Source of the DNA: Tissierellia bacterium
GTDB lineage: Bacteria; Bacillota; Clostridia; Tissierellales; Tepidimicrobiaceae
DNA length: 19,433 bases
Assembly (NCBI GenBank): GCA_012518745.1
Contig: JAAYRM010000014.1
Location: 1-19,433, forward strand
Direction: 5' to 3'
This document shows, piece by piece, positions 7,413 to 14,622 of this stretch. The position numbers and the translations under genes were made by a program. How positions within the stretch are numbered: position 1 is the stretch's first letter; every line of letters begins with the position of its first letter. The notes under the pieces were generated by a model, which did no database searches, had not been told where the DNA came from, and worked only from the letters and a program-made list of their open reading frames with translations.

Positions 7413-8048
7413 TTGTATAATGGAATGAAGAGATGGTTATTCAAGCAATTCCAGAATAACTTTATTTACTATTTTATAATTACCATTCTATTCGTATTGG
7501 GAATCGCTATAGGCTCAATTACAATCAAGATCTTGGATATGGAACAAAAGGATAGAATTATTATGTTTCTAAATTCTTTCTTTAAAAGTATAGAGGGAAA
7601 TACATTTGAAAATATATCGATATTAAAACAATCCATTATAGATAATTTTAAAACCATAGTATTTATCTGGATAACCGGGACAATTGTAATTGGTCTTGTC
7701 GTAATTCCAATTATCATTCTATTTAGAGGTTTTGCCATGGGGTTTACAGTTGGTTTTTTGGTGAATGAATATGGAATTAAGGGTTTATTTTTCTGCATCC
7801 TTGGCATTTTTCCCCATAACCTATTGATAATTCCCAGCATCATATCGATAGCATCTATGGGAATGGCTCTATCAATTAAAAAATTCCGCAGAAAGGATTT
7901 GCGCATTGGTAGTAAAACTTTTCAATCCAATGCCATCAATTATTCCATATCGGTACTTTTTTTCTCCATCTTTGTTTTAATCGGATGTTTAGTAGAGGCC
8001 TATATTTCACCAACCTTTTTACGTTTGCTACACAGCAACCTAAATTAA
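7413..8048 (+). CDS. spoIIM: Stage II sporulation protein M
   Basis: SpoIIM is an integral membrane protein of the mother-cell DMP complex (SpoIID-SpoIIM-SpoIIP), which remodels septal peptidoglycan during engulfment and anchors the other two parts. The 211 residues hold about five membrane helices: 16-37 (IIYYF-type start, TILFVLGIAIG), near 87-105, 108-125, 127-150 and 177-200. The DUF95 motif FRGFAMGFTVGFLVNEYG and the following GIFPHNLLIIP are both clear. Start TTG 7413 has GGAGGGAGG (7396-7404) at 8 nt; the protein then begins MYNGMKRWLFKQF. It stands next to xerD, as in other spore formers. Regulation by sigma-E is expected but the promoter is weak here. Confidence 0.95.
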   Translation: MYNGMKRWLFKQFQNNFIYYFIITILFVLGIAIGSITIKILDMEQKDRIIMFLNSFFKSIEGNTFENISILKQSIIDNFKTIVFIWITGTIVIGLVVIPIIILFRGFAMGFTVGFLVNEYGIKGLFFCILGIFPHNLLIIPSIISIASMGMALSIKKFRRKDLRIGSKTFQSNAINYSISVLFFSIFVLIGCLVEAYISPTFLRLLHSNLN

Positions 8049-8076
8049 ATATATCGCTTGATAAAGGAGAGGCATT

Positions 8077-8970
8077 ATGTTTGAATCAATAAAATCCAAA
8101 TACTTTAATTATATGAAATATGAGAAGGGCTTGACTCCAAATACACTGGATGCGTATAAAAGAGATATGCACCAATTCAAAAAATACTTATTTGAGAATA
8201 ATATAGATGATATAAAAGCCGTCACCAAAACCAATATTATTACATATCTAATGCATTTACAGAAAAGCGGGAAGGCCATATCTACCATTTCAAGGAATCT
8301 AGCCTCCATAAGGTGCTTCTATCAATACTTATTAGCCAATAATATGATCGATAACGATCCTACATTCAATTTGAATTCACCAAAACCTCAACGAAAATTA
8401 CCAAATATTTTGACCAGGGATGAGGTGGATTTGTTTTTATCGCAACCAGTCCCCATAGATTATGTAGGTGCTAGGGACAAAGCCATGCTAGAGCTTCTAT
8501 ATGCAACTGGAATCAAGGTATCTGAAATAATTGCACTCAATTTAGACGAGCTGGATTTCGAATCCAAATGTTTGTACCTAAATCGAACAAGCTCTGATGA
8601 GCGGATCATCCCCATTGGACGAGTTGCCTTGAAGTATTTGAAGAAATATACCGATGATCACAGGCATAAGGTCATAAACAGACGAAATGATCCCGCATTG
8701 TTCCTAAACTATAATGGTGAAAGGCTGACAAGACAAGGCTTTTGGAAGATTGTCAAACAGTATAATATGAAGGCAAATATAGATAAGAATATAACCCCAC
8801 AGGTTCTAAGGCATTCATTTGCAGCCCATTTGCTAGAGAATGGGGCGGATATTAAAACCATCCAGGAGATACTGGGGCATTCGGATATCTCTACGACCCA
8901 AATATATGCCCTTATAACCGATGATAGAAAACTAAGGGATGTATATGATCAATCACATCCTAGAGCATAG
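8077..8970 (+). CDS. xerD: XerD-like tyrosine recombinase with altered catalytic residues
   Basis: By size (297 residues), position (spoIIM-xerD-punA) and overall sequence this is XerD, which with XerC resolves chromosome dimers at dif. The N-terminal SAM-like DNA-binding domain covers about 1-90 and the catalytic domain about 105-290. Compared with the R-K-H-R-H-Y set recalled for E. coli XerD (R148, K172, H244, R247, H270, Y279), I read K147, T171, Q242, R245, H268 and Y277: ATGIKVSE instead of ATGLRVSE, TSSDER instead of GKGNKER, and PQVLRHS instead of PHVLRHS. The nucleophile context STTQIY and LGHSD are intact. Three of six positions are thus changed in an otherwise full-length gene with no frameshift. 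It may have weak or no recombinase activity. ATG 8077 follows AAAGGAGAGG at 4 nt. Confidence 0.88.
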   Translation: MFESIKSKYFNYMKYEKGLTPNTLDAYKRDMHQFKKYLFENNIDDIKAVTKTNIITYLMHLQKSGKAISTISRNLASIRCFYQYLLANNMIDNDPTFNLNSPKPQRKLPNILTRDEVDLFLSQPVPIDYVGARDKAMLELLYATGIKVSEIIALNLDELDFESKCLYLNRTSSDERIIPIGRVALKYLKKYTDDHRHKVINRRNDPALFLNYNGERLTRQGFWKIVKQYNMKANIDKNITPQVLRHSFAAHLLENGADIKTIQEILGHSDISTTQIYALITDDRKLRDVYDQSHPRA

Positions 8971-8981
8971 GAGGTAATATC

Positions 8982-9800
8982 ATGAATTATATAGATAAAA
9001 TCGCTGATGCTGTATCATATATAGAGCAGAGGCTTGAAAAGATGCCCGATATAGCCCTAATATTAGGATCCGGTTTGGGTGGATTGGGCGAGGATATAAG
9101 GAGATCGGTGACCATAGAATACAAGGATATACCTAATTTCCCTACTATATCGGTAGATGGACATAGGGGACGGCTTATAAGCGGTGAACTAGGGGGAAAA
9201 GAGGTAATAGCTATGCAGGGGAGATTTCATTTCTATGAAGGCTACCCCCTGCAGCAGGTTACCCTTCCTATAAGGGTTTTGGGTAGTTTGGGGATTAAAA
9301 AGCTCATTGTAACAAATGCAGCTGGCGGAGTTAATAAGGATTTTTCACCGGGAGACCTGATGCTAATCAATGATCATATCAATTTTACAGGGTGTAACCC
9401 ATTAATAGGACAGAATTTAGATGCCCTAGGTCCAAGATTTGTTGATATGAGCAATGTATACAGCGATGATCTCATTCAAATAGCAAGGATGGCCGGGCAG
9501 GAATTGGAGATCCCCTTGCGCGAAGGCATATATATGTGGTTCACCGGCCCCACATATGAAACCCCTGCTGAAATAGAACTGGCTAGGACTCTAGGTGCTG
9601 CAGCCGTAGGCATGTCTACGGTACCGGAAGTTATCGTAGCAGCTCACCAAGGTATGGAGGTGCTAGGTATATCATGCATTACCAATATGGCGGCGGGGAT
9701 ATTAGATGAACCCTTAAGGCATGATGATGTCATAGAAACCTCTATCAAGGTAGAGGATAGTTTTAAAAGGTTGATAACACAGATATTAACTAGTATGTAG
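8982..9800 (+). CDS. punA: Purine nucleoside phosphorylase (type I, trimeric)
   Basis: It cleaves purine (deoxy)nucleosides with phosphate to the free base and (deoxy)ribose 1-phosphate in the cytoplasm. The phosphate loop LILGSGLGGLG lies at about residues 26-36, followed by GHRGRL and QGRFHFYEGYP. VTNAAGGVN and TGPTYETPAE are family signatures, and the base-binding CITNMAAG is near the C-terminus; GMSTVPEVIVA is the expected motif. Its 272 residues are normal. ATG 8982 has AGGAGGT overlapping the xerD stop, so the two are cotranscribed. The drm/deoB phosphopentomutase that precedes it in B. subtilis is missing; pdp follows directly, so nucleoside salvage is still paired. Confidence 0.96.
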   Translation: MNYIDKIADAVSYIEQRLEKMPDIALILGSGLGGLGEDIRRSVTIEYKDIPNFPTISVDGHRGRLISGELGGKEVIAMQGRFHFYEGYPLQQVTLPIRVLGSLGIKKLIVTNAAGGVNKDFSPGDLMLINDHINFTGCNPLIGQNLDALGPRFVDMSNVYSDDLIQIARMAGQELEIPLREGIYMWFTGPTYETPAEIELARTLGAAAVGMSTVPEVIVAAHQGMEVLGISCITNMAAGILDEPLRHDDVIETSIKVEDSFKRLITQILTSM

Positions 9801-9814
9801 AAGAGGTGGATACG

Positions 9815-11140
9815 ATGGATGCGTATGATATTATTGCGAAAAAAAGGGATGGACGCAAATTAACCGCCCAGGAAATAGACTACTTTGTCGAAAACTATAC
9901 CAAGGGTATAATTCCAGATTACCAGGCTGCTGCATTATTGATGGCCATATTTTTAAACGATATGGATCAAGATGAGACTCTACACCTAACCAGATCCATG
10001 ATCCATTCGGGTGATACCATAGACCTATCCGAGATAAAAGGTATAAAGGTTGATAAGCATTCCACGGGGGGTGTTGGAGATACTACCACCTTAGTATTGG
10101 GTCCTATGGTTGCTGCCTGCAATGTTCCATTTGTTAAGATGTCCGGCCGAGGGTTAGGCCATACCGGTGGGACCCTGGATAAATTGGAAGCTATAAGGAA
10201 TTTTCAAACCGAATTGTCAATGGGAGAGCTAATTGAAAACTCCAATAGAATAAATATAGCACTTTGTGGCCAAACCGCCGATATAACACCAGCTGATAAG
10301 GAACTCTATGCTCTAAGGGATGTTACAGCTACAGTAGACAATATTTCCCTCATAGCTAGTAGCATAATGAGCAAAAAACTCGCTATAGAAACGGAAGCTA
10401 TAATCCTGGATGTAAAGGTAGGGAGTGGCGCTTTTATGAAAGACCTCGATTCCGCTTTAGAGCTAGCTAAACAGATGGTGGCCATAGGAACGGGATACGA
10501 CCGTGAAACGGTAGCCTTCATCACCAATATGGATCAACCGTTGGGGAATACAGTTGGGAACGCCCTAGAGGTTAAAGAGGCAATACAAACTTTAAGGGGT
10601 GAGGGACCTCAGGATCTATATGAGCTCTGTCTACAATTGGGTGCTAAACTTCTACTGCTGGCGGGAAGGGTTCAGTCCAAAGGGGATGCCTTATCCCTAT
10701 TAGAGGAAACTATCAGCTCTGAAAGCGCCTATAGAAAATTGTTCGATTTGGTTAGCCATCAGGGTGGTGATACATCCTATATTATGAATCCAGACCTACT
10801 ACCTAAGGCTAAGCATATCATCGATGTAAAAAGTCGAACGGGAGGCTTTGTAAGATCGTTGAACGCCGAAAGGATAGGAAAAGTCGCATTGGATTTAGGC
10901 GCAGGTAGAAATACCATGGACTCATCCATCGATCCCGCGGTAGGAATAGTATTAAATAAGAAGATAGGGGATAAGGTGGATATTGGAGACACCTTGGCCT
11001 ATATTCATTCCAATAGTATTGATAAGGCAATGCAGGCTAGGATAGATATTGAGCAAATATATACAATTAGGGAAGAATATACGGACCCAGGCCGATTGAT
11101 TCATGCCTTTGTTACGAAAAACGGTATTAAATTATATTAG
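9815..11140 (+). CDS. pdp: Pyrimidine-nucleoside phosphorylase
   Basis: It phosphorolyses uridine, deoxyuridine and thymidine to the base and (deoxy)ribose 1-phosphate. The N-terminal helical domain starts AYDIIAKKRDGRKLTAQEI. The phosphate-binding signature is KVDKHSTGGVGDTTTL, then KMSGRGLGHTGGTLDKLE (about 107-124); VGSGAFMKDL and the C-terminal barrel-sandwich domain (GRNTMDSSIDPAVGIVL, GDKVDIGDTLAYIHS) complete the family architecture. The protein is 441 residues, usual for the family. ATG 9815 is preferred over GTG 9806, because GAGGTGG (9803-9809) serves as its ribosome binding site. It is 14 nt after punA. No terminator is visible after the stop. Confidence 0.95.
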   Translation: MDAYDIIAKKRDGRKLTAQEIDYFVENYTKGIIPDYQAAALLMAIFLNDMDQDETLHLTRSMIHSGDTIDLSEIKGIKVDKHSTGGVGDTTTLVLGPMVAACNVPFVKMSGRGLGHTGGTLDKLEAIRNFQTELSMGELIENSNRINIALCGQTADITPADKELYALRDVTATVDNISLIASSIMSKKLAIETEAIILDVKVGSGAFMKDLDSALELAKQMVAIGTGYDRETVAFITNMDQPLGNTVGNALEVKEAIQTLRGEGPQDLYELCLQLGAKLLLLAGRVQSKGDALSLLEETISSESAYRKLFDLVSHQGGDTSYIMNPDLLPKAKHIIDVKSRTGGFVRSLNAERIGKVALDLGAGRNTMDSSIDPAVGIVLNKKIGDKVDIGDTLAYIHSNSIDKAMQARIDIEQIYTIREEYTDPGRLIHAFVTKNGIKLY

Positions 11141-11174
11141 ACTGATTGTGGCTATACCCTCCCAATAATAGACT

Positions 11175-11204
11175 GTATAACTACTTTATAGAATGGACAA
11201 TATA
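11175..11204 (+). promoter_or_regulatory. Sigma-F-type promoter of dacF
   Basis: GTATA (11175-11179) and GGACAATATA (11195-11204) are separated by 15 nt. They fit the forespore sigma-F consensus recalled as GYATA and GGNNANAHTR, with one mismatch at the seventh -10 position (T for A). In B. subtilis dacF is a sigma-F gene. The distance to the GTG start is about 30 nt. Sigma-G has an overlapping consensus and could also read it. Confidence 0.65.
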
Positions 11205-11234
11205 AGTATAAATATAAAATTGGGAGGTAGTATA

Positions 11235-12425
11235 GTGAATAAAAGATTTCTTTCTGTAATTCTATTACTTATAGTAGGACTCAATTTTGCGGCCATAGGT
11301 TTCGCTGAGGATAATACCGAAGATAATGCCAAAGATAATGCTGGGGATCATTTAGATATAAAGGCAAAGACCGCTATACTCATCGATTATCACACAGGTG
11401 AGGTGCTATTCGAAAAAAAGCCCCATGATAAAGCATATCCGGCTAGTATCAGTAAAATAATGACCTTGCTATTAGCAATGGAAGCATTGGAAAGCGAAAG
11501 AATCAACCTATCAGACGAGGTTAGGATTAGTGCACATGCCGCCGGTATGGGTGGAAGCCAACTATACCTCGAAGAGGGGGAGGTTCAAACTGTAGAGGAT
11601 TTAATTAAAGCTATCTGCCTGAGATCCGCTAATGATGCATCCGTAGCTTTAGCGGAACATATTTCCGGTAGTGAGGAAACCTTTGCCAAGGCGATGAATG
11701 AAAGGGCGAAGGAATTGAATATGAAGGATACTAATTTTGTCAATTCCACCGGATTGCCACATGAAAATCATTATGTATCCGCATATGATGTTGGGTTAAT
11801 GTCGATAGAACTCCTAAAGCATGATCAGATCCATGGCTGGTTAACCACATATATGGATGAAATGATGGTTGGTAAGAAAAAAGATAAGGTGCAGAGCCTG
11901 GTGAATACAAATAGATTGGTAAAAGAATATGAAGGTGCTACGGGCATAAAGACTGGTTCCACCAATGAGGCGGGATTTTGCCTATCTGCATCTGCCCGGA
12001 AGGAAAATATGCAATTGATAGCCGTAGTAATGGGTTGTGAGACATCTAAAATACGATTTGATGAGGGTATGAAGTTATTGGATTATGGATTCGCAAATTA
12101 TGATTCTATAACTATCGGAAGAAAAGGCGATTCTGTTGGAAAGGTTGATGTATATAAGGGAGACATAGAGGGGATTGAGGTGGTCTTAGAGGAGGATGGC
12201 CATATACTACTACCCAAAGGGGTAGAAAAGAAATTAGAGAAGGAGATAGTCCTTCCGAACCATGTTCATGGCCCTATAAAACGGGGAGAAGAGATTGGCT
12301 ATATGATAATAAGGGTGGATGGAAAAGAGATAGATAAAATCAATTTGGTCTCCAAGGTAGAGGTCGGCAAGACCAATTTGATACAGATGTTTAAAAAGAC
12401 CTTCAGAAATTTCCTAAACAGTTGA
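11235..12425 (+). CDS. dacF: D-alanyl-D-alanine carboxypeptidase DacF (S11 family)
   Basis: A penicillin-binding carboxypeptidase that trims the terminal D-Ala of peptidoglycan stem peptides; DacF works from the forespore and limits cross-linking of spore cortex. A signal peptide occupies residues 1-24 (MNKRFLSVILLLIVG to AIGFA). A short acidic stretch with repeated DN pairs (25-39) then leads to the catalytic domain: SISK (S71, K74), SAN (131-133) and KTG (239-241), all intact. A C-terminal beta domain (PBP5_C type) and the amphipathic end IQMFKKTFRNFLNS probably hold it on the membrane. The start is GTG 11235, with GGGAGGT at 11222-11228 and a signal peptide directly after; the longer frame from 11193 would start within the promoter. 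It is normally followed by spoIIAA-spoIIAB-sigF, which are absent here. Confidence 0.94.
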   Translation: MNKRFLSVILLLIVGLNFAAIGFAEDNTEDNAKDNAGDHLDIKAKTAILIDYHTGEVLFEKKPHDKAYPASISKIMTLLLAMEALESERINLSDEVRISAHAAGMGGSQLYLEEGEVQTVEDLIKAICLRSANDASVALAEHISGSEETFAKAMNERAKELNMKDTNFVNSTGLPHENHYVSAYDVGLMSIELLKHDQIHGWLTTYMDEMMVGKKKDKVQSLVNTNRLVKEYEGATGIKTGSTNEAGFCLSASARKENMQLIAVVMGCETSKIRFDEGMKLLDYGFANYDSITIGRKGDSVGKVDVYKGDIEGIEVVLEEDGHILLPKGVEKKLEKEIVLPNHVHGPIKRGEEIGYMIIRVDGKEIDKINLVSKVEVGKTNLIQMFKKTFRNFLNS

Positions 12426-12455
12426 CAGGGTGTAGCCGGTTATCGATTGATGCAA

Positions 12456-12483
12456 TTGATATAATTTTCATACCTGATATAAT
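12456..12483 (+). promoter_or_regulatory. Sigma-A promoter with extended -10, for the M50 protease-scpA-scpB transcript
   Basis: TTGATA (12456-12461), a 16-nt spacer and TATAAT (12478-12483); the -10 is preceded by TG plus one base (12475-12477), an extended -10. It is the best sigma-A match in the window. The predicted start of transcription is near 12490, leaving a leader of about 70 nt. Confidence 0.75.
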
Positions 12484-12500
12484 AGATATACACTGTATCT
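12484..12500 (+). repeat. Small dyad over the predicted transcription start
   Basis: AGATATA (12484-12490) pairs with TGTATCT (12494-12500) around CAC, with one T-G wobble. It begins right after the -10 hexamer, where an operator would block RNA polymerase. It shares its last two bases with the next hairpin. Confidence 0.45.
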
Positions 12501-12538
12501 GGGTATAATCTTGATTTAAAGTTCAGGATTATACCCAG
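12499..12538 (+). repeat. 16-bp stem-loop in the leader of the M50 protease gene
   Basis: CTGGGTATAATC (12499-12510) and GATTATACCCAG (12527-12538) are perfect complements. The stem continues inward with T-G, T-A, G-C and A-T pairs, giving 16 pairs around an 8-nt loop (12515-12522). No T-run follows (TTGG), so it is not a standard terminator. It lies between the promoter and the start codon, 22 nt before the gene. An RNA stabiliser, a protein binding site or a weak attenuator are all possible. Confidence 0.7.
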
Positions 12539-12560
12539 TTGGATTAGAAGGGGGATATCT

Positions 12561-13154
12561 ATGAACCATGATTTTATATGGAATTTGCCTGGTCTATTAG
12601 TCGCAATAATAGTACATGAAATCTCCCATGGCTATGCTGCATATCTATTGGGGGACGATACGGCATTACGTGCTGGAAGATTATCCCCTAATCCCTTAAA
12701 ACATATCGATTTAACTGGATTTATTTTTCTTCTAATATTCAAATTCGGTTGGGCTAAGCCCGTTCCCATTAATTCAAATAATTTTAAGGATAGAAGAAGA
12801 GGTATTATATTGGTCTCCTTGGCGGGCCCGTTCTCCAATATGATACTTGCATTAATACTTGGATTTATAATGACATCTGGAATCATAACCAATAGAATAA
12901 TATATAATATACTTATGATCATGTTATGGTATAATATTATGCTAGGAACCTTCAATTTACTACCTTTCCCCCCATTAGATGGTTCTAAAATTTTAGCTAG
13001 TTTATTACCCGCTAAATATGAATATATGTTTTATAGATACGAAAGATATCTATACTTAATTCTTATTTTCCTAATAATAACAAATACTATAGATAATATA
13101 TTAGGTCCTTTAATTCGTTTGAATTTGAGTCTTTTAATAAAAATAATTAATTGA
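12561..13154 (+). CDS. M50 site-2 protease family membrane metalloprotease
   Basis: An intramembrane zinc protease of the M50B type. The zinc-binding HEISHG is at residues 19-24 and the second metal site NLLPFPPLDG at 132-141 (N132, D140); AGPFSNMILALILG (88-101) is the third family motif. Five or so membrane helices fill the 197 residues. No PDZ or CBS domain is present, so it belongs to the minimal YwhC-like group rather than RseP or SpoIVFB with its CBS domain. Its substrate is unknown. ATG 12561 has AAGGGGGA at 12549-12556. The scpA gene begins 15 nt after its stop, and the promoter at 12456 probably drives all three genes. Confidence 0.9.
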   Translation: MNHDFIWNLPGLLVAIIVHEISHGYAAYLLGDDTALRAGRLSPNPLKHIDLTGFIFLLIFKFGWAKPVPINSNNFKDRRRGIILVSLAGPFSNMILALILGFIMTSGIITNRIIYNILMIMLWYNIMLGTFNLLPFPPLDGSKILASLLPAKYEYMFYRYERYLYLILIFLIITNTIDNILGPLIRLNLSLLIKIIN

Positions 13155-13169
13155 AACCGAGGTTTAGAT

Positions 13170-13916
13170 ATGGATTATAATATAATATTAGAATCCTTCG
13201 AGGGTCCTATGGATCTATTAATGCATTTAATTGATCAAGCCGAAATTGATATCTATGATATCAATATTAACGAAATAACAGAACAATATATTGAACACAT
13301 AACCAAAATGGATGAAATGGATTTAGAGGTGACGGGCGAATTCCTACTTATGGCTGCGACTCTATTAGAAATAAAGTCAAAGATGCTCCTACCCCAGGAA
13401 GTAGCTGATGATACCGGCTCCTCATCAGATATAGATGATATAGATCCAAGGCTAGAATTGGTTAGAAAATTAATAGAATACCGAAGGTATAAGCATGCTT
13501 CTAAAACCTTGAAACGGCTTGAAGAGGATCAGTATAAGGTCCATTTTAAGCCCCAAGAGGATCTATCATATTATCTTGATCAGAAGGAAGATCTTGAAGA
13601 GATGGATCTAGATAAACTCGTATCAGCCTTTAATAATATATTGATAAAGGCCCGCCTTGTTGAGGAGTCTATTTATATGGATGAAATTATAAGGGAAAGA
13701 TATACCCTAGAGGAATGCATGCAGAGAATAAAGGATCTACTCCAGGAGCGTGGCACAATAAAATTCAGTAACCTATTTACCGAAGATCCCGATCGCACAG
13801 AAATAATTGTCATTTTTCTATCCCTATTAGAGCTAATCAGGATCAATACCGTAACGGTAAAACAGGAATCTGATTTTTCAGACATACTGATATATAGGAC
13901 AAGCCGGGAAGGGTGA
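13170..13916 (+). CDS. scpA: Segregation and condensation protein A (kleisin)
   Basis: ScpA is the kleisin subunit that bridges the Smc dimer and binds ScpB, compacting and separating chromosomes. The N-terminal signature FEGPMDLLMHLIDQAEIDIYD (split as FEGPMDLLMHL and IDQAEIDIYD, residues 9-29), then EFLLMAATLLEIKSKMLLP (about 57-75), is diagnostic. A central helical acidic region and the C-terminal winged helix (IKFSNLFTE, then VIFLSLLELI, ending in the SDFSDILI segment) follow. The length of 248 residues is typical. A weak CGAGG precedes ATG 13170, so it may rely on coupling with the protease gene. scpB starts 6 nt after its stop. Confidence 0.96.
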   Translation: MDYNIILESFEGPMDLLMHLIDQAEIDIYDININEITEQYIEHITKMDEMDLEVTGEFLLMAATLLEIKSKMLLPQEVADDTGSSSDIDDIDPRLELVRKLIEYRRYKHASKTLKRLEEDQYKVHFKPQEDLSYYLDQKEDLEEMDLDKLVSAFNNILIKARLVEESIYMDEIIRERYTLEECMQRIKDLLQERGTIKFSNLFTEDPDRTEIIVIFLSLLELIRINTVTVKQESDFSDILIYRTSREG

Positions 13917-13922
13917 TAATTG

Positions 13923-14447
13923 ATGGATGATATTAAGGCAAAGGCAATTATAGAATCTCTTCTATTTGTATGGGGTGAACCTCTGAGTCTAAAAGATATT
14001 GCTGATATTTTAAAGATTAAACAGAGGAGAACAAAGATAATATTGGATACTATGATGGAAGAATTTAATCTTGAAAATAGGGGACTAAAGATCGTCAGGA
14101 TGGAGGATAGATATCAGCTATGTACGAGGCCAGAATATGATAAATGGCTTAGGGAGCTATCCAGCCATGGGCGAACGAGGAATCTTTCCAATGCTGCATT
14201 AGAAACCTTGTCCATAATTGCATATAAACAACCCATAACTAGAAATGAGGTGGAGGCGATTAGAGGGGTTAGAAGTGACGCAGCCATACAAACCCTATTG
14301 GATAGGGATCTGATCAAAATACAGGGCAGATTGGAACGATTGGGGCGCCCAATTATATATGGGACCACGATAGAATTCCTAAGATATTTTGGATTGACCG
14401 ATTTGGATGATTTGCCACCTGCCGAGGATTTGAAGGTGACCGAATAA
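13923..14447 (+). CDS. scpB: Segregation and condensation protein B
   Basis: ScpB is the dimeric tandem winged-helix partner of ScpA in the Smc complex. The first winged helix starts at about residue 5 (KAIIESLLFVWGEPLSLKDIA) and the second contains LSNAALETLSIIAYKQPITRNEVEAIRG (in parts NAALETLSIIAYKQP and ITRNEVEAIRGVRSD), then the RLERLGRPIIYGTT and FLRYFGLTDLDDLP motifs. Its 174 residues are usual. ATG 13923 is preferred to the TTG just before it; AAGGGTGAT gives the binding site. It ends the operon, since a strong terminator starts 14 nt later. Confidence 0.96.
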   Translation: MDDIKAKAIIESLLFVWGEPLSLKDIADILKIKQRRTKIILDTMMEEFNLENRGLKIVRMEDRYQLCTRPEYDKWLRELSSHGRTRNLSNAALETLSIIAYKQPITRNEVEAIRGVRSDAAIQTLLDRDLIKIQGRLERLGRPIIYGTTIEFLRYFGLTDLDDLPPAEDLKVTE

Positions 14448-14460
14448 CCGAATAGGCGAT

Positions 14461-14494
14461 AGAAGGATAATACAATGTGTATTATTCTTTTTTT
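14461..14494 (+). terminator. Strong terminator after scpB
   Basis: AGAAGGATAATACA (14461-14474) pairs with the segment 14478-14491 around ATG. There are two G-T wobbles, and seven T residues run from 14488 to 14494, the first few also being in the stem. It closes the protease-scpA-scpB transcript. Confidence 0.88.
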
Positions 14495-14581
14495 ATGGAA
14501 AGATAATCAATAGTAGGTAAAATCTACGACAATTAATAAATATGTATGCAGGGCAAATACATTGAAGATATTGGGGGTGGG

Positions 14582-14617
14582 ATCATTATCGAATGGTAGA
14601 ATTTTTGCGATAATGAT
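14582..14617 (+). repeat. 10-bp inverted repeat before the DUF2953 gene
   Basis: ATCATTATCG (14582-14591) and CGATAATGAT (14608-14617) are perfect complements with a 16-nt loop. The right arm ends 5 nt before ATG 14623 and covers the place where its ribosome binding site should be. A GGGGGTGGG run (14573-14581) sits just outside the left arm. It may control translation or bind a regulator. Confidence 0.6.
14593..14613 (+). CDS. Possible 6-codon leader peptide (MVEFLR)
   Basis: ATG 14593 opens a 6-codon frame that ends at TAA 14611-14613. It has the only good ribosome binding site in the gap (GGGGGTGGG, 14573-14581, 11 nt away). Its stop is 9 nt before the DUF2953 start, so reinitiation is possible. 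It lies in the loop and right arm of the inverted repeat. So short a frame can occur by chance. Confidence 0.25.
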   Translation: MVEFLR

Positions 14618-14622
14618 AAGCT

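Noticed and set aside
9885..9894. TTTGTCGAAA inside pdp, a near-perfect 0A box; another TGTCGAAAA near 16682 inside the dacB-like gene
   Set aside because: Both are within coding sequence far from any start, and the 7-mer core is expected two or three times in a window of this size.
11256..11352. Short DN-rich repeats in the DacF linker as a functional repeat
   Set aside because: Only three or four loose copies in a linker after the signal peptide; low-complexity linkers of this kind are common in the family.
14500..14572. Promoter upstream of DUF2953, including a sigma-F type
   Set aside because: I tried sigma-A, sigma-E, sigma-F, sigma-G and sigma-K patterns; none has both elements at acceptable spacing. 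Only a small GTAG-N7-CTAC dyad is visible.
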